DNA from: Candidatus Sulfotelmatobacter sp.
GTDB taxonomy: Bacteria > Acidobacteriota > Terriglobia > Terriglobales > Acidobacteriaceae
Direction: 5' to 3'
DNA: 55,687 bases
Assembly: GCA_017883385.1 (NCBI GenBank)
Contig: JADGNQ010000024.1
Coordinates: forward strand, 1-55,687
Position 1 is the stretch's first letter. The number at the start of each line of letters is the position of its first letter. Both the position numbers and the translations under genes were made by a program. The notes under the pieces are model-generated. The model saw only the letters and a program-made list of their open reading frames with translations, searched no databases and was not told the DNA's origin. This document shows, piece by piece, positions 8,451 through 17,839 of this stretch.

Positions 8451-11006
8451 CTAGTGCAATCCGGAAATTAGGTAAAGAACAGACAAGGTCTCATTGAAGC
8501 TGTAAGCAAAGCGTGTGCCGTCGCGGCTTACGACGACCGGAGCTATCCTGACAACCCCAGCCGGCACTCCCGGCCGCAGCTCCTGAACCATGGTCTCTTT
8601 CCCGGTAGCGATCTCAATCTTGTATATCCTGCTGGGAAGCTCGCCTTCATGGTAACCGTACAGAAACGATCCGTCTTCCGACCATCGTACAGGGTTAAAT
8701 CCCGCTTCCAGGCCAGTGACGAGTCGTGGCGAACCATTGTCTACGGGGTAGATTGCCACGGCGGAATTCGCTCCAACGCCGACGACGAAATGGCTGTCGG
8801 GCGACGACGGCCCGCACGAAACTCCTTCCGGCGTCACGGCCTGGGGTTTCCCGCCACCCAAGTCCAGGAGATAGCATCGCGGAGCATGACCGGACTCGTT
8901 GCCATTCACACTGATTTTCTTTCCGTCGGGAAGGAAGCGGGCCCACCCGTTGTGAACATGTTCCAAACCGGTTACCTCGACGGAGCGAGGTTGACCTGCG
9001 CCAATCGGCAGCAAGGTCACTTGTCCCGGAAGACCGTTGGAGACTGAGACCGCCCACTTCCCATCGGGCGAGAACCCGCCCGCACTGCCTTCTCCCAGAC
9101 GGATCGGCAGAGTGCCATCCAACTTGCGGAGGGCCACCGCATAGCCCGGCCCCGCCGCTTCGCTGGCATCCTCGAAGAGCACGGACTGTCCGTCGCGGGA
9201 AATGTCCTTGGCGACATTCCAATCGTGCCAGGACAGTTCCAGGTCTTCCTTGCTACCGAGGGTGCTAAATCCCATCGCCAGGCGTTTGGAATTCAAAGCG
9301 ACCAGCACCTGGCCGTCAGAGGCTATGTCCTGCAGGATGACTCCTACTGGCAGATCCAGCAACGTGCGGGTTTTGCCGGAGAGGGTGACTGCCTTCAGAT
9401 TGAGGTTGTTGCCCTTCTCAATGGCGGAGAACCAGATTTCCTTCCCGTCCGGCCGCCACGCAAGGCCTTGCTCGGATTCCCATTCTCCCGTCAGTGTCCG
9501 GAAATGTCCCGATAGATCAACGACGCAGACGGCGCCGAGATTGTCCCACAGCGACGGGTGATCCATGAACGCGATCTGGTCGCCGAGAGGGGAGAAACGA
9601 ATATTGCTGATCCATCCGCCGGTCTGGTAGAGCACAGTGCCGATTGGGTACTCCAGACGACTGTGTCCATCCACATCGTGAACGACCGCCAACTGTCCGT
9701 TTCTGTTCCAGTCTGCCCACCGAACGTCTGCCAGCAATTCCTTAGGAGATCCTCCCGCGAGAGGTGCGCGGGCAAGCACTCCGCCGACAGTTTCAAGCTG
9801 CCCGTCATGTGTGCCGTGCAGCACGACCGCCAGTTCATTGCTCGCCGAAATGGCCAACAGGTTAGCGTCGGTCAGGTTAAGCGGCTGGGCCAGATGCGAG
9901 TTCCCAACCTCGGAGAAGATCTGTACTGGCTTGCCGTTCCAGGCGGCGCTATAGACGATGGACTGCCCGACGGGCGCGAACCGGGCCGAATATCGCGTCC
10001 CAGCTGCGAACGTCAGGCGCACGTAGACCGGAGGAGGCGTGGGAGCGTGCAGTATGAGGATCAAGGCCAGAACCAGCGTTGCCCCTGCCAGAGATGCTGC
10101 GAGCGCCCAAGGCACTAACCGCGCCGTTCGAGTTTTCGGCGGGGGTGGGACAGGTTTCACCGGCGACGATCCGGAGAGAGTCTGTAACGCGAAAGCCAGG
10201 TCTTTGGCCGACTGGAACCGGTTCTCCGGTTCTTTTTCCAGACAGTGCTTGACGACGTCCCGATATCCCAGCGGGATCGCCGCACGTTCCAGGTTAACTT
10301 CTGCGGGTTCTTCCTTCAGAACCGCGGTCATCGTGTCTACTTGAGTTTCGCCATGGAATGCGCGCTGCCCGGCCAGCATCTCGTAGAGAATCGCGCCGAA
10401 GCTGAATACGTCGCTGCGGTGATCCACAGGCTTGCCGCGCAGTTGTTCCGGAGACATGTAGGCGACCGTGCCGATTACAGCCCCGTTCTTGGTCACCGTC
10501 GTCAAGCTTTCGATCGAGCGCTTGTCTTCCGCCGGAGTTTGCAGCTTGGCCACTCCGAAATCGAGAATCTTGACCCGCCCGTCATTCGTGAGGAACAGAT
10601 TCTCGGGCTTCAAGTCGCGATGCACAATGAGCCGTTCATGAGCGGCAATTAGGCCATGCGCAATTTGGATGGCGAAATCCGTGGCCTCCCGCACGGGAAT
10701 CGGGCCTTCCAACAGTCGCTGGCGCAGGGTCTTGCCCTCCAGCAGTTCGGAGACGATGTACGGAGTAGTCCCTTCGAATCCGACGTCAAAGATGGCCAGG
10801 ATGTTCGGATGGTTCAGCGCCGCGGCTGCCCGCGCTTCCTGTTCAAAGCGGCGCAAATGGTCGGGATTGTCGCTGGAGGCCGGCCGGATCAGTTTCAGTG
10901 CGACATCGCGCCCCAGTCTCTCGTCGCGCGCGCGAAAGACGTCGCCCATTCCTCCAGCGCCAATTTGTTCGAGGACCCGGTAGTGCCCCACGAGTCGGCC
11001 AGTCAT
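8451..11006 (-). CDS. Ser/Thr protein kinase with C-terminal beta-propeller
   Basis: An 851-residue Hanks-type kinase of the membrane-anchored acidobacterial form. The kinase domain spans about residues 8-280: glycine loop IGAGGMGDVF, ATP-binding Lys38 in VALKLI, catalytic Asp131 in HRDLKPEN, DFG Asp149, and a MSPEQ activation segment. A proline-rich juxtamembrane piece and one membrane helix (about 297-320) follow. The rest is a TolB/PD40-like beta-propeller with repeated SPDG/RPDG blades, presumably extracytoplasmic and acting as a sensor or protein-binding domain. All catalytic residues are present. It is divergent from yebC, with 262 bases between start codons. The signal and targets are unknown. 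Confidence 0.93.
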   Translation of the reverse strand: MTGRLVGHYRVLEQIGAGGMGDVFRARDERLGRDVALKLIRPASSDNPDHLRRFEQEARAAAALNHPNILAIFDVGFEGTTPYIVSELLEGKTLRQRLLEGPIPVREATDFAIQIAHGLIAAHERLIVHRDLKPENLFLTNDGRVKILDFGVAKLQTPAEDKRSIESLTTVTKNGAVIGTVAYMSPEQLRGKPVDHRSDVFSFGAILYEMLAGQRAFHGETQVDTMTAVLKEEPAEVNLERAAIPLGYRDVVKHCLEKEPENRFQSAKDLAFALQTLSGSSPVKPVPPPPKTRTARLVPWALAASLAGATLVLALILILHAPTPPPVYVRLTFAAGTRYSARFAPVGQSIVYSAAWNGKPVQIFSEVGNSHLAQPLNLTDANLLAISASNELAVVLHGTHDGQLETVGGVLARAPLAGGSPKELLADVRWADWNRNGQLAVVHDVDGHSRLEYPIGTVLYQTGGWISNIRFSPLGDQIAFMDHPSLWDNLGAVCVVDLSGHFRTLTGEWESEQGLAWRPDGKEIWFSAIEKGNNLNLKAVTLSGKTRTLLDLPVGVILQDIASDGQVLVALNSKRLAMGFSTLGSKEDLELSWHDWNVAKDISRDGQSVLFEDASEAAGPGYAVALRKLDGTLPIRLGEGSAGGFSPDGKWAVSVSNGLPGQVTLLPIGAGQPRSVEVTGLEHVHNGWARFLPDGKKISVNGNESGHAPRCYLLDLGGGKPQAVTPEGVSCGPSSPDSHFVVGVGANSAVAIYPVDNGSPRLVTGLEAGFNPVRWSEDGSFLYGYHEGELPSRIYKIEIATGKETMVQELRPGVPAGVVRIAPVVVSRDGTRFAYSFNETLSVLYLISGLH

Positions 11007-11151
11007 AATGTGATTACACGAGCGCGCGCTTTGCTTGGCATGTTAGGTGTGCAAACCGAGACAGTCAAGGGCGCAGAGGGTACCATGGCTGTGGCAGAGC
11101 CGCGGCTTGCTCATGGGGACCAGTATCCGGTACTGTTTGTCGGCTTCACCG

Positions 11152-11160
11152 TGCTATAAT
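11152..11160 (+). promoter_or_regulatory. Extended -10 promoter for yebC
   Basis: TGCTATAAT is a perfect extended -10 hexamer (TATAAT at 11155-11160). The -35 region is poor, as is usual when TGn is present. It sits about 109 bases before the yebC start, giving a long leader. A second perfect TGnTATAAT occurs before the lipoprotein gene at 30311. Confidence 0.55.
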
Positions 11161-11268
11161 CCGTGTTCGCCTGCATCCATACCGAGGCAATCCAGTGATC
11201 TCCTCTGAAGGCGAATCCTGCGCCATCCATAGCTCTTTAAACAGGGATCTTAGATACGAGGTCTAACT

Positions 11269-12018
11269 ATGTCCGGCCATTCAAAATGGGCCACAATCAA
11301 GCACAAGAAGGGCGCGCTGGATGCCAAGCGCGGCAAGATTTTTACCCGACTCATTAAGGAAATCAGCATTGCCGCGAAGAACGGCGGCGGCGATCCTGAC
11401 ACCAACCCGCGCTTGCGCGGCGCGATCGTCGCCGCCAAAGCGGAGAACATGCCGGCCGACAACATCAAGCGGGCCATCCAGCGGGGTACGGGCGAACTGC
11501 CCGGCGCCAACTACGAGGAATTCTCCCTGGAGGGCTACGGGCCCGGCGGGGTGGCGGTGTTGCTGGACATCAACACCGATAATCGGAACCGCACCGTGAG
11601 CGAGATCCGTCACGTCTTCGGCAAAAACGGCGGCAACATGGCCGATGCCGGCGCCGTTTCCTGGATGTTTCACAAGAAAGGCGACATCATCATTCCCAAG
11701 AGCGCGGCCAAAGAGGACGATCTGATGAACATCGTTCTCGAATCCGGCGGGGAAGATTTGAATGACGATGGCGACAACTGGGAAATCCTGACAGCGACGT
11801 CGGCCTACGAAGCGGTGCTGGAAGCGGTGAAGAAAGCTGGCATTGAGCCCGCATCGGCCAGTGTCGCCATGATTCCGCAGAACTACATCAAACTGGAAGG
11901 CGCCGCCGCCAACACCATGATCCGCCTGATGGAAGCGCTCGAAGACCAGGACGATGTGCAGAACGTGCACTCGAACTTTGACATCGATCAGAAGCTGTTG
12001 GAGGAAGTGGCCGGGTAG
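11269..12018 (+). CDS. yebC: YebC/PmpR-family regulatory protein (TACO1-like)
   Basis: A 249-residue protein opening with the family hallmark MSGHSKWATIKHKK, followed by GKIFTRLIKEI and NPRLRGAIVAAKAENMP. YebC proteins were long described as DNA-binding regulators; more recent work on the family links them to ribosomes and translation of difficult proline stretches, as with mitochondrial TACO1. That role would suit the proline-rich proteins in this window, but the link is only inference. Length and sequence are typical. A rho-independent terminator follows at 12043, so tlyA and nadK need another promoter or read-through. Confidence 0.95.
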   Translation: MSGHSKWATIKHKKGALDAKRGKIFTRLIKEISIAAKNGGGDPDTNPRLRGAIVAAKAENMPADNIKRAIQRGTGELPGANYEEFSLEGYGPGGVAVLLDINTDNRNRTVSEIRHVFGKNGGNMADAGAVSWMFHKKGDIIIPKSAAKEDDLMNIVLESGGEDLNDDGDNWEILTATSAYEAVLEAVKKAGIEPASASVAMIPQNYIKLEGAAANTMIRLMEALEDQDDVQNVHSNFDIDQKLLEEVAG

Positions 12019-12042
12019 TCTACCGCAAACTGAGAATCAAAG

Positions 12043-12070
12043 AGCCGCCTCCGACACAGGGCGGCTTTTG
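12043..12070 (+). terminator. Rho-independent terminator after yebC
   Basis: AGCCGCC and GGCGGCT form a 7-bp GC-rich stem around a 10-base loop, followed by a T-rich run (TTTGTTGTTGG). It lies 24 bases after the yebC stop. Confidence 0.75.
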
Positions 12071-12245
12071 TTGTTGGTTGACCGTTCTTGTCTCACAGCG
12101 CACTCCGCGCACCAAAGTTTTCAACATGTTTCGTGGATAATCTTGTGGAAAAGCGGCACTGTATCTTTGTAAGTGATTCACCGAGAGATGCTTCAACACT
12201 TTGCACTGGTGCGGGTGCTGGTACTTTCGTGGTAAGACCTGTAGC

Positions 12246-13007
12246 TTGGAATCGCGTTTGAAACTTAGACTCGACAAACTTCTCGTGGATCGTGGCCTGG
12301 CCGCCTCGCGTGAGCGTGCTCAGGCTCTCATTCTCGCGGGCAAGGTGCTGGTTGATGATCAGAAACTTGAGAAGGCCGGGGCACAGGTCGCAGCGGAGTG
12401 CGTGATTCGACTGCTCGGCGAAGATCTCAAGTTCGTCAGCCGTGGTGGACTGAAGCTGGAGCGTGCGCTCGAACACTGGAGTATCGCAGTCACGGGCAAG
12501 GTCTGTCTCGATGTTGGCGCGTCCACCGGAGGATTCACCGATTGCCTGCTTCAGCGTGGTGCCGCGCGGGTCATCGCGGTGGACACTGGCTACGGCCAGA
12601 TGGACTTCAAACTCCGCCAGGATGCGCGCGTGCGTTTGCTGGAGAAGACGAATGCTCGCTATCTGAAGCGCGAAGCGATTGGCGAGACGGTGGATTTCAT
12701 CGCCATGGATGTCTCGTTCATCTCTGCAACTCTGGTCCTTCCGGCTGTGGTCGGAGCAGTTCTTCCTGAATCGCCGGACGAACGCCGAGGACGGCAAATC
12801 GTTGTATTGGTAAAGCCCCAGTTCGAAGCGGGAAGGGAATATGTGGGAAAGGGAGGCATCGTGCGCGACGAAACCGCGCAGATCGCATCGGTGGATAAGG
12901 TCCGAACAGCGTTGATCAGTCTGGGTGTGGCGCAAACCGACACGATTGAGTCGCCGATCCTCGGCGCGGAGGGTAATCGTGAATTCCTTCTCTACGGCGT
13001 GTTCTAG
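12246..13007 (+). CDS. tlyA: TlyA-family S4/FtsJ rRNA methyltransferase
   Basis: About 253 residues with an N-terminal S4 RNA-binding domain (LRLDKLLVDRGLAASRERAQ) and an FtsJ-like methyltransferase domain with SAM motif DVGASTGGFTDCLL. Family members methylate ribose 2'-OH groups in 16S/23S rRNA; some were historically called hemolysins. No ATG stands at the expected place. TTG 12246 or TTG 12258 fits the S4 domain best, while TTG 12201 would add a Cys/Trp-rich tail unlike the family. No clear ribosome site separates these options. It lies 72 bases before nadK on the same strand. Confidence 0.9.
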   Translation: MESRLKLRLDKLLVDRGLAASRERAQALILAGKVLVDDQKLEKAGAQVAAECVIRLLGEDLKFVSRGGLKLERALEHWSIAVTGKVCLDVGASTGGFTDCLLQRGAARVIAVDTGYGQMDFKLRQDARVRLLEKTNARYLKREAIGETVDFIAMDVSFISATLVLPAVVGAVLPESPDERRGRQIVVLVKPQFEAGREYVGKGGIVRDETAQIASVDKVRTALISLGVAQTDTIESPILGAEGNREFLLYGVF

Positions 13008-13079
13008 TGCCTCAAGGTGCTCTGTGTCCTCTGTGGTTAAAGCCTTGAGTTTCTGTACAATCTCTCTTTCGTCATCACT

Positions 13080-13958
13080 ATGACAAGTCCGCAAGCATCT
13101 TCGCAGAAAATCGCAGCCATCATCTCGCGACCGGATCGTCCTGAAGTTGCGGAGATCGTTCCGCGGCTTCTCGCCTGGCTCGCTGAGCACGGGTACAAAG
13201 TCGTCGTAGATGTGGAAACAGCGAAGTACGCCGCGGGGCAGGAGGTCGTGCCGCGGGCGCAGATGGCGTCGAAGACACTCACCCTTGTGGTCGTTCTTGG
13301 TGGAGATGGTACGTTGCTGTCCGCGGCGAGAGTAACAGCGGCGATCGACGTTCCGTTGCTGGGCGTTAACCTGGGATCACTCGGCTTTCTGACGGAGGTG
13401 CCGGTCGAGTCGCTCTATACGATGCTGGACGCGATCGCACAGGGACGCGCTGTGGTCGAGCATCGCTCGCTCATGCAGTGCGAGTTGCTGCGCGGAGACA
13501 CGGTTCGCGGCAGTTATCTCGTCTTCAATGACGCAGTCGTGAACAAGACGGCCCTCGCGCGTCTCAATACCTACGACCTTCATATTGATAAGGTTTTCGT
13601 CTCCAGTTACCGGGCGGACGGCATGATCGTGGCTACTCCAACTGGGTCGACCGCCTATTCTCTGTCCGCGGGTGGACCGGTCCTCATGCCAACGGTGAAC
13701 GCCTTCGTGATTACGCCGGTTGCCCCGCACTCTCTGACGCATCGCCCGCTGGTGGTGCCGGATTCGGTCGAAATTGAGATCCTGCTGCGTAGCGAGGAGG
13801 AGGTCGCATACCTGAGCCTCGACGGCCAACCCGGCCTCGACTTGCGCGACGGCGATCGCGTGCGTTGTCGCCTCTCCGAGAATCAAGTGAATCTATTTCG
13901 CACCGGGACGGACTTCTTCCAACTGCTCCGCACTAAGCTGAAATGGGGAGAGAGATAG
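13080..13958 (+). CDS. nadK: NAD kinase
   Basis: ATP/polyphosphate-dependent NAD kinase, which makes NADP. The 292-residue protein carries the GGDGT motif at residues 74-78, the conserved VFNDAVVNK segment that contacts NAD, and the PTGSTAYSLSAGGP loop. The C-terminal domain with LSLDGQ is also normal. It follows tlyA on the same strand, a pairing I know from other bacteria. The stop is 12 bases from the convergent lysA stop. Identification is secure. Confidence 0.96.
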   Translation: MTSPQASSQKIAAIISRPDRPEVAEIVPRLLAWLAEHGYKVVVDVETAKYAAGQEVVPRAQMASKTLTLVVVLGGDGTLLSAARVTAAIDVPLLGVNLGSLGFLTEVPVESLYTMLDAIAQGRAVVEHRSLMQCELLRGDTVRGSYLVFNDAVVNKTALARLNTYDLHIDKVFVSSYRADGMIVATPTGSTAYSLSAGGPVLMPTVNAFVITPVAPHSLTHRPLVVPDSVEIEILLRSEEEVAYLSLDGQPGLDLRDGDRVRCRLSENQVNLFRTGTDFFQLLRTKLKWGER

Positions 13959-13969
13959 GGGTAAGGAGC

Positions 13970-15298
13970 TTACAGCTCCGCTCGCAGCAGATCCTGCAAC
14001 TTCTCACGCCGCCGAATTACTTTGGCCGACTTGCCTGTGATCAGCACTTCTGCCGCACGCGGGCGCGTGTTGTAGTTCGACGCCAGCACCATCCCGTAGG
14101 CGCCCGCATCCAGAATCGCCAGCAGATCTCCTTCGCTTACCGCAGGCAGTTCGCGGTCGCGCGCAAAGAAATCTCCGGTTTCGCACACCGGACCTACTAT
14201 GTCGGAGACCTCAGACTTCGTAGCAGCGTCTGTGCCGTAGGTTACTGAAACAATCTCGTGATAGGCGCCGTAGAGCGCGGGGCGGATCAAGTCGTTCATG
14301 GCAGCGTCGACCACCAGGAATCGTTTGCCGTCATTCTCCTTGCGGTATATGACGGAGGTAAGCAGAACACCGGCGGGTCCTACGATCGAGCGGCCAGGCT
14401 CAAGCAGCAACTGCACGTCCAAGCCTCGCAGGGGTGCCGCGAGGGCTCGTGCGTAAGTGGCGACATAGCCGGAAAACTCCAGGGGGTTCGGCTTTTCATA
14501 CGCGATGCCCAAGCCACCTCCCGCATCGATGTAATCGATGTTGTGGCCGTCCGCGCGCAATTCGCGGACCAAGTCAGCCACGCGGGCCATGGCCTCGCCG
14601 AAAGGCGCGACATCCGTGATCTGTGACCCGATATGGACGCTTGCCCCGCGCACCTTGAGATATCGCGCGCCCGACGCTTTCGCGTAGAGCGCCCGCGCTT
14701 CGCTGATCGGCACGCCGAACTTGTGCTTGTGCAAGCCGGTAGAAATGTAGGGATGAGTCTTAGCTGCGACATCGGGATTGACTCGCAGGGCAACCGGCGC
14801 CGTGGAGCGCAACCGCCCTGCGCACTCTGCCAGAGCCCACAATTCCGACTCGCTCTCGACATTGAAAAGCATGATCCCCGCTTTTAACGCCGAACTCAAT
14901 TCCTCGCGAGTCTTGCCCACACCGGAGAACACGACCTTCTTTGCCGCCTTGCGGTCGGCGGTAAGCACGCGTTCCAGTTCACCCCCGGAAACCACGTCGA
15001 AGCCGCATCCCTTCCTGGCCAGCAGTCGCAGGATACTCAGGTTCGAATTGGCTTTGACGGAATAGCAGATGGCATGGGGCACGTCGCGGAATGCGGCGTC
15101 AAACGCGTCATAACGCTCGCGAATCATCGCGGCCGAGTAGACGTAAAGCGGCGTGCCGTATTTCGCAGCCAGCTTGGGCAGGGAGACGTCTTCGCAGTGC
15201 AGGATAGACTGCCCACCCCAGCGCAAGATCCCGCGCTTCGTCTCGCGATAGACGAATCCGGGAGGCCGGCCTGCTGGGTTCTGACTGCGGGAGGTCAT
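13970..15298 (-). CDS. lysA: Diaminopimelate decarboxylase
   Basis: A PLP-dependent enzyme that decarboxylates meso-diaminopimelate to L-lysine. The 442 residues contain the PLP-binding Lys82 in SVKANSN, His222 in VHIGSQ, the glycine-rich DAGGGLG phosphate-binding loop, EPGRSIVG, and the substrate/catalytic Cys in GPVCETGDFF. Length and order are typical. The ATG overlaps the TGA of the upstream SpoIIE-type phosphatase gene (ATGA, 15295-15298), so expression is probably coupled to a signalling protein, an unusual partner for lysine synthesis. Confidence 0.96.
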   Translation of the reverse strand: MTSRSQNPAGRPPGFVYRETKRGILRWGGQSILHCEDVSLPKLAAKYGTPLYVYSAAMIRERYDAFDAAFRDVPHAICYSVKANSNLSILRLLARKGCGFDVVSGGELERVLTADRKAAKKVVFSGVGKTREELSSALKAGIMLFNVESESELWALAECAGRLRSTAPVALRVNPDVAAKTHPYISTGLHKHKFGVPISEARALYAKASGARYLKVRGASVHIGSQITDVAPFGEAMARVADLVRELRADGHNIDYIDAGGGLGIAYEKPNPLEFSGYVATYARALAAPLRGLDVQLLLEPGRSIVGPAGVLLTSVIYRKENDGKRFLVVDAAMNDLIRPALYGAYHEIVSVTYGTDAATKSEVSDIVGPVCETGDFFARDRELPAVSEGDLLAILDAGAYGMVLASNYNTRPRAAEVLITGKSAKVIRRREKLQDLLRAEL

Positions 15299-17067
15299 TT
15301 TTTCTTGGGGGAGGCGTGCGTGCCGCTGCGTACTCGGATGGCGACCACAGTCTGGTCGTCAAAGGTTTCCACGCCTGCCGAGTGTTCGGCCGCCGCCTTG
15401 AAAAGAGAGTCCACAACGCAGTTCGCCGACTTGTCAGTACACTCGGCGATGATTTTCTCGACTCGTCCGCGCCCGAAGAGTTCACCTTTGCGGTTGCGGG
15501 CGTCGAGAATGCCGTCGCTGAAAAAAACGAACATGTCTCCAGGCTTCATGCGGAACTTGAACTCATCGTAGTCGGCTTCGTCGAACAGTCCCAGGGGCAA
15601 TCCCGTGGCTTCGATGACTTCATTCTTGCCGCCGTGCACATAAATGGGGCGGGGCAGACCGGAGTTCGCGACCGTGAGGGTACGATGCTCATCGTCCCAG
15701 ACGGCATAAATGATGGAGACAAACTGGGCTTCGATGCGGCGTTCGGCCAGCGACAGATTCACCGCAGACAACATCTCGGCAGATCCCGGTTCAATCGGGG
15801 CATGCGAGCGAATGATCCCACTCACCAGTGCGGCATAGATGGCCGCCGGCGCGCCTTTGCCGCTGACGTCGCCAATGACGATGCCGAGCCGCGACATGGA
15901 ATAAGGGATGAAGTCATAGAGGTCGCCGCCAATGGCGCGCGCCGGAACGAACTTTGCCGCAACGTCGAGGTGAGCGAGTTTCGGCGGCGTTTGCGGCAGC
16001 AGTCGTCCTTGCAATTCGCGCGCCAGGGCCAAGTCGCGCTCCAGTCGCCGCTCTTGCCGCTCGATTTCTTCGTACAGGCGCGCGTTCTCGACGGCGATGG
16101 CGATTTGTGCCGCCAGAGTGCTCATGGTCCGCTGGTGCTCTTCGGTGAAGAATCCGCGGCGCGTGTGCTCCAGATCAAGCACTCCGATCACCTTGCCTTT
16201 GTAAATCAAAGGCACTGCCAGTTCCGATCGGGTTTCGGGATTGGCTTCGATGTAGCGGGGATCCTTGCTGACGTCTGGCACTAGTACAGCTTGCTTGCTC
16301 TCGGCCGCCGCGCCCACCAGGCCGCGGCCCAGCGTAATTTCGTGTTTCAGGTGAATGTTCTCATTAAAGCGCAGGGAGAAACGGTGTTGCAGTTTCTCGC
16401 CGGAAGAATCCAGCAGCAGGATGCTGAACATCTGGTAGTCGATCAACCGCCGCACCAGTTCTGCAATCCGGCCCAGCAATTCGTCCAGGTTCAGGATCGA
16501 AGTCAGCTCGCGTGCGATCTCGTTCAGGAGCAGAAGAATGCGCGCCTGCTTTGTCGTCCGGGTATAGAGTTGGGCATTCTCAATGCCTGCCGCCATGCGT
16601 GACGCCACCAGCGTCAGCACGTTTCGGTGCTCATCGGTGAAGTAGCCCGGCTCGCGGGCTTCAATGTCGATCACGCCGATCACGCGGTTCTTGGTGATCA
16701 GCGGCACCGCCAGTTCGGACCGCACGTTGGGAACCGCTTCGATATAGCGCGGGTCCTTGGTAACGTCATCAATGAGAACCGCTTGTCTTAATTGGGCAGC
16801 CTGCCCGGTGACCCCCTCGCCGACTTTGATCCGGCTGCGCTCGGCAAATTCGGGCGGATAACCAACCTGAAACCGGAAACGCAATTCCTGTGTTTTTTCG
16901 TTGAGCAGCAGAATGGCAAAGATCTCATAATCGATGACCTTGCGCACGACCTCGGCGACCCGGCGCACGGTCGTATCCAGGTCCAGCGACGTGGCCAGCA
17001 CGTCGGCAACGTCGAGCAGCAGAGACTCGACCGGCAAGCGATCCGGTTTGGAAAGGACAGAACTCAT
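15295..17067 (-). CDS. GAF-GAF-SpoIIE (PP2C-type) phosphatase, RsbU-like
   Basis: A 590-residue soluble signalling phosphatase. Two GAF domains (about residues 15-170 and 185-350) look like recent duplicates: both contain DPRYIEA-x-P-x-x-RSELAVPLI and then VIGV(I/L)D(I/L)E. A coiled-coil linker (EEIERQERRLERDLALARELQ) leads to a SpoIIE/PP2C domain with LPQTPP, the metal Asp in GGDLYDF, GDVSGKGAPAAIYAAL, and the late FSDGILDARN and FDDQTVV motifs, so it should be active. Such proteins usually dephosphorylate anti-sigma-factor antagonists; none is encoded nearby. It overlaps lysA by 4 bases and lies 120 bases downstream of hpt. The GAF ligand is unknown. Confidence 0.92.
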   Translation of the reverse strand: MSSVLSKPDRLPVESLLLDVADVLATSLDLDTTVRRVAEVVRKVIDYEIFAILLLNEKTQELRFRFQVGYPPEFAERSRIKVGEGVTGQAAQLRQAVLIDDVTKDPRYIEAVPNVRSELAVPLITKNRVIGVIDIEAREPGYFTDEHRNVLTLVASRMAAGIENAQLYTRTTKQARILLLLNEIARELTSILNLDELLGRIAELVRRLIDYQMFSILLLDSSGEKLQHRFSLRFNENIHLKHEITLGRGLVGAAAESKQAVLVPDVSKDPRYIEANPETRSELAVPLIYKGKVIGVLDLEHTRRGFFTEEHQRTMSTLAAQIAIAVENARLYEEIERQERRLERDLALARELQGRLLPQTPPKLAHLDVAAKFVPARAIGGDLYDFIPYSMSRLGIVIGDVSGKGAPAAIYAALVSGIIRSHAPIEPGSAEMLSAVNLSLAERRIEAQFVSIIYAVWDDEHRTLTVANSGLPRPIYVHGGKNEVIEATGLPLGLFDEADYDEFKFRMKPGDMFVFFSDGILDARNRKGELFGRGRVEKIIAECTDKSANCVVDSLFKAAAEHSAGVETFDDQTVVAIRVRSGTHASPKKK

Positions 17068-17154
17068 CGTTGGTTATGACAGCAACGGTTATGATAGCAG
17101 CCGCGTTCCCAGTTCTGGTTTGATCGGGTGCTGAGCGACCCGAAAAGGCTTGTT

Positions 17155-17172
17155 GGGGCGGGCACGCGCCCC
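17155..17172. repeat. Short GC-rich palindrome
   Basis: GGGGCG-GGCACG-CGCCCC is a 6-bp perfect hairpin between hpt and the phosphatase gene. No T-run follows on either strand, so it is not a standard terminator; it may be a pause/attenuation site or a chance repeat. Confidence 0.3.
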
Positions 17173-17187
17173 TGTCCTTGCTTTGCA

Positions 17188-17739
17188 CTACTCTCTGGGC
17201 ACGATGCAAATGTCGGCAAGGTTGCGGTATTTCTCCGCATAGTCCAGTCCATATCCGACGACAAACTCGTCAGGAATCTTGAATCCGACATAATCTCCTT
17301 CGAGCGGAAGCTTGCGCCGCGAAGGCTTGTCGAGCAGTGCCGCAATCTTCAGCGTGCGTGGCTGGTGAGCCATCAGAAGCTTCTTCAGGACCGTGAGCGT
17401 CAATCCTGTGTCGAGGATGTCTTCTACCACGATCACATTCTTGTCTTTCATAGACTGGTCTACATCCTTGGTCAACTTCACTTCGCCCGTGGAGTCCCAT
17501 CCACTCTGGAGTTCCTGGGTCGGGCTGGGTCGGTTGCCGTAGCTGGAGACTCCAATGAAATCAAAGGTGGAGTCGAGGTCTATTTGTCTCGCCAGATCGG
17601 ACAGGAAGATGGCCGCGCCCTTGAGAACGCCAACCAGGATCACGGCCTGCCCCGCGAAGTCTTTCGTGATCTGCGCGCCCATTTCGCCCACTCGTTTTGC
17701 GATCTCTTGCCGGGTAATCAGCACCTTGAGTTCTGTCAT
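17188..17739 (-). CDS. hpt: Hypoxanthine phosphoribosyltransferase
   Basis: Purine salvage enzyme that converts hypoxanthine (and often guanine) plus PRPP to IMP or GMP. At 183 residues it is standard. The PRPP-binding motif VVEDILDTGLTL is intact, as are the N-terminal LVGVLKGAAIFLSDL loop and the C-terminal DEFVVGYGLDYAEKYRNL. It is divergent from the MBL-fold hydrolase gene with a 100-base gap. Together with purQ it is the only purine gene here. Confidence 0.95.
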   Translation of the reverse strand: MTELKVLITRQEIAKRVGEMGAQITKDFAGQAVILVGVLKGAAIFLSDLARQIDLDSTFDFIGVSSYGNRPSPTQELQSGWDSTGEVKLTKDVDQSMKDKNVIVVEDILDTGLTLTVLKKLLMAHQPRTLKIAALLDKPSRRKLPLEGDYVGFKIPDEFVVGYGLDYAEKYRNLADICIVPRE

Positions 17740-17839
17740 GGCGTTTCATATTAAACTAGGAAATCAAATCGCGGGAATCTAGATCAGCATTCGCAATCGT
17801 TCGACCTAGGAGCTAGAAGCGTAGGAGCTTATCATTCAC

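Noticed and set aside
17155-17172. Possible terminator for hpt
   Set aside because: The stem is GC-rich but no T-run follows on the hpt strand; listed only as a palindrome.
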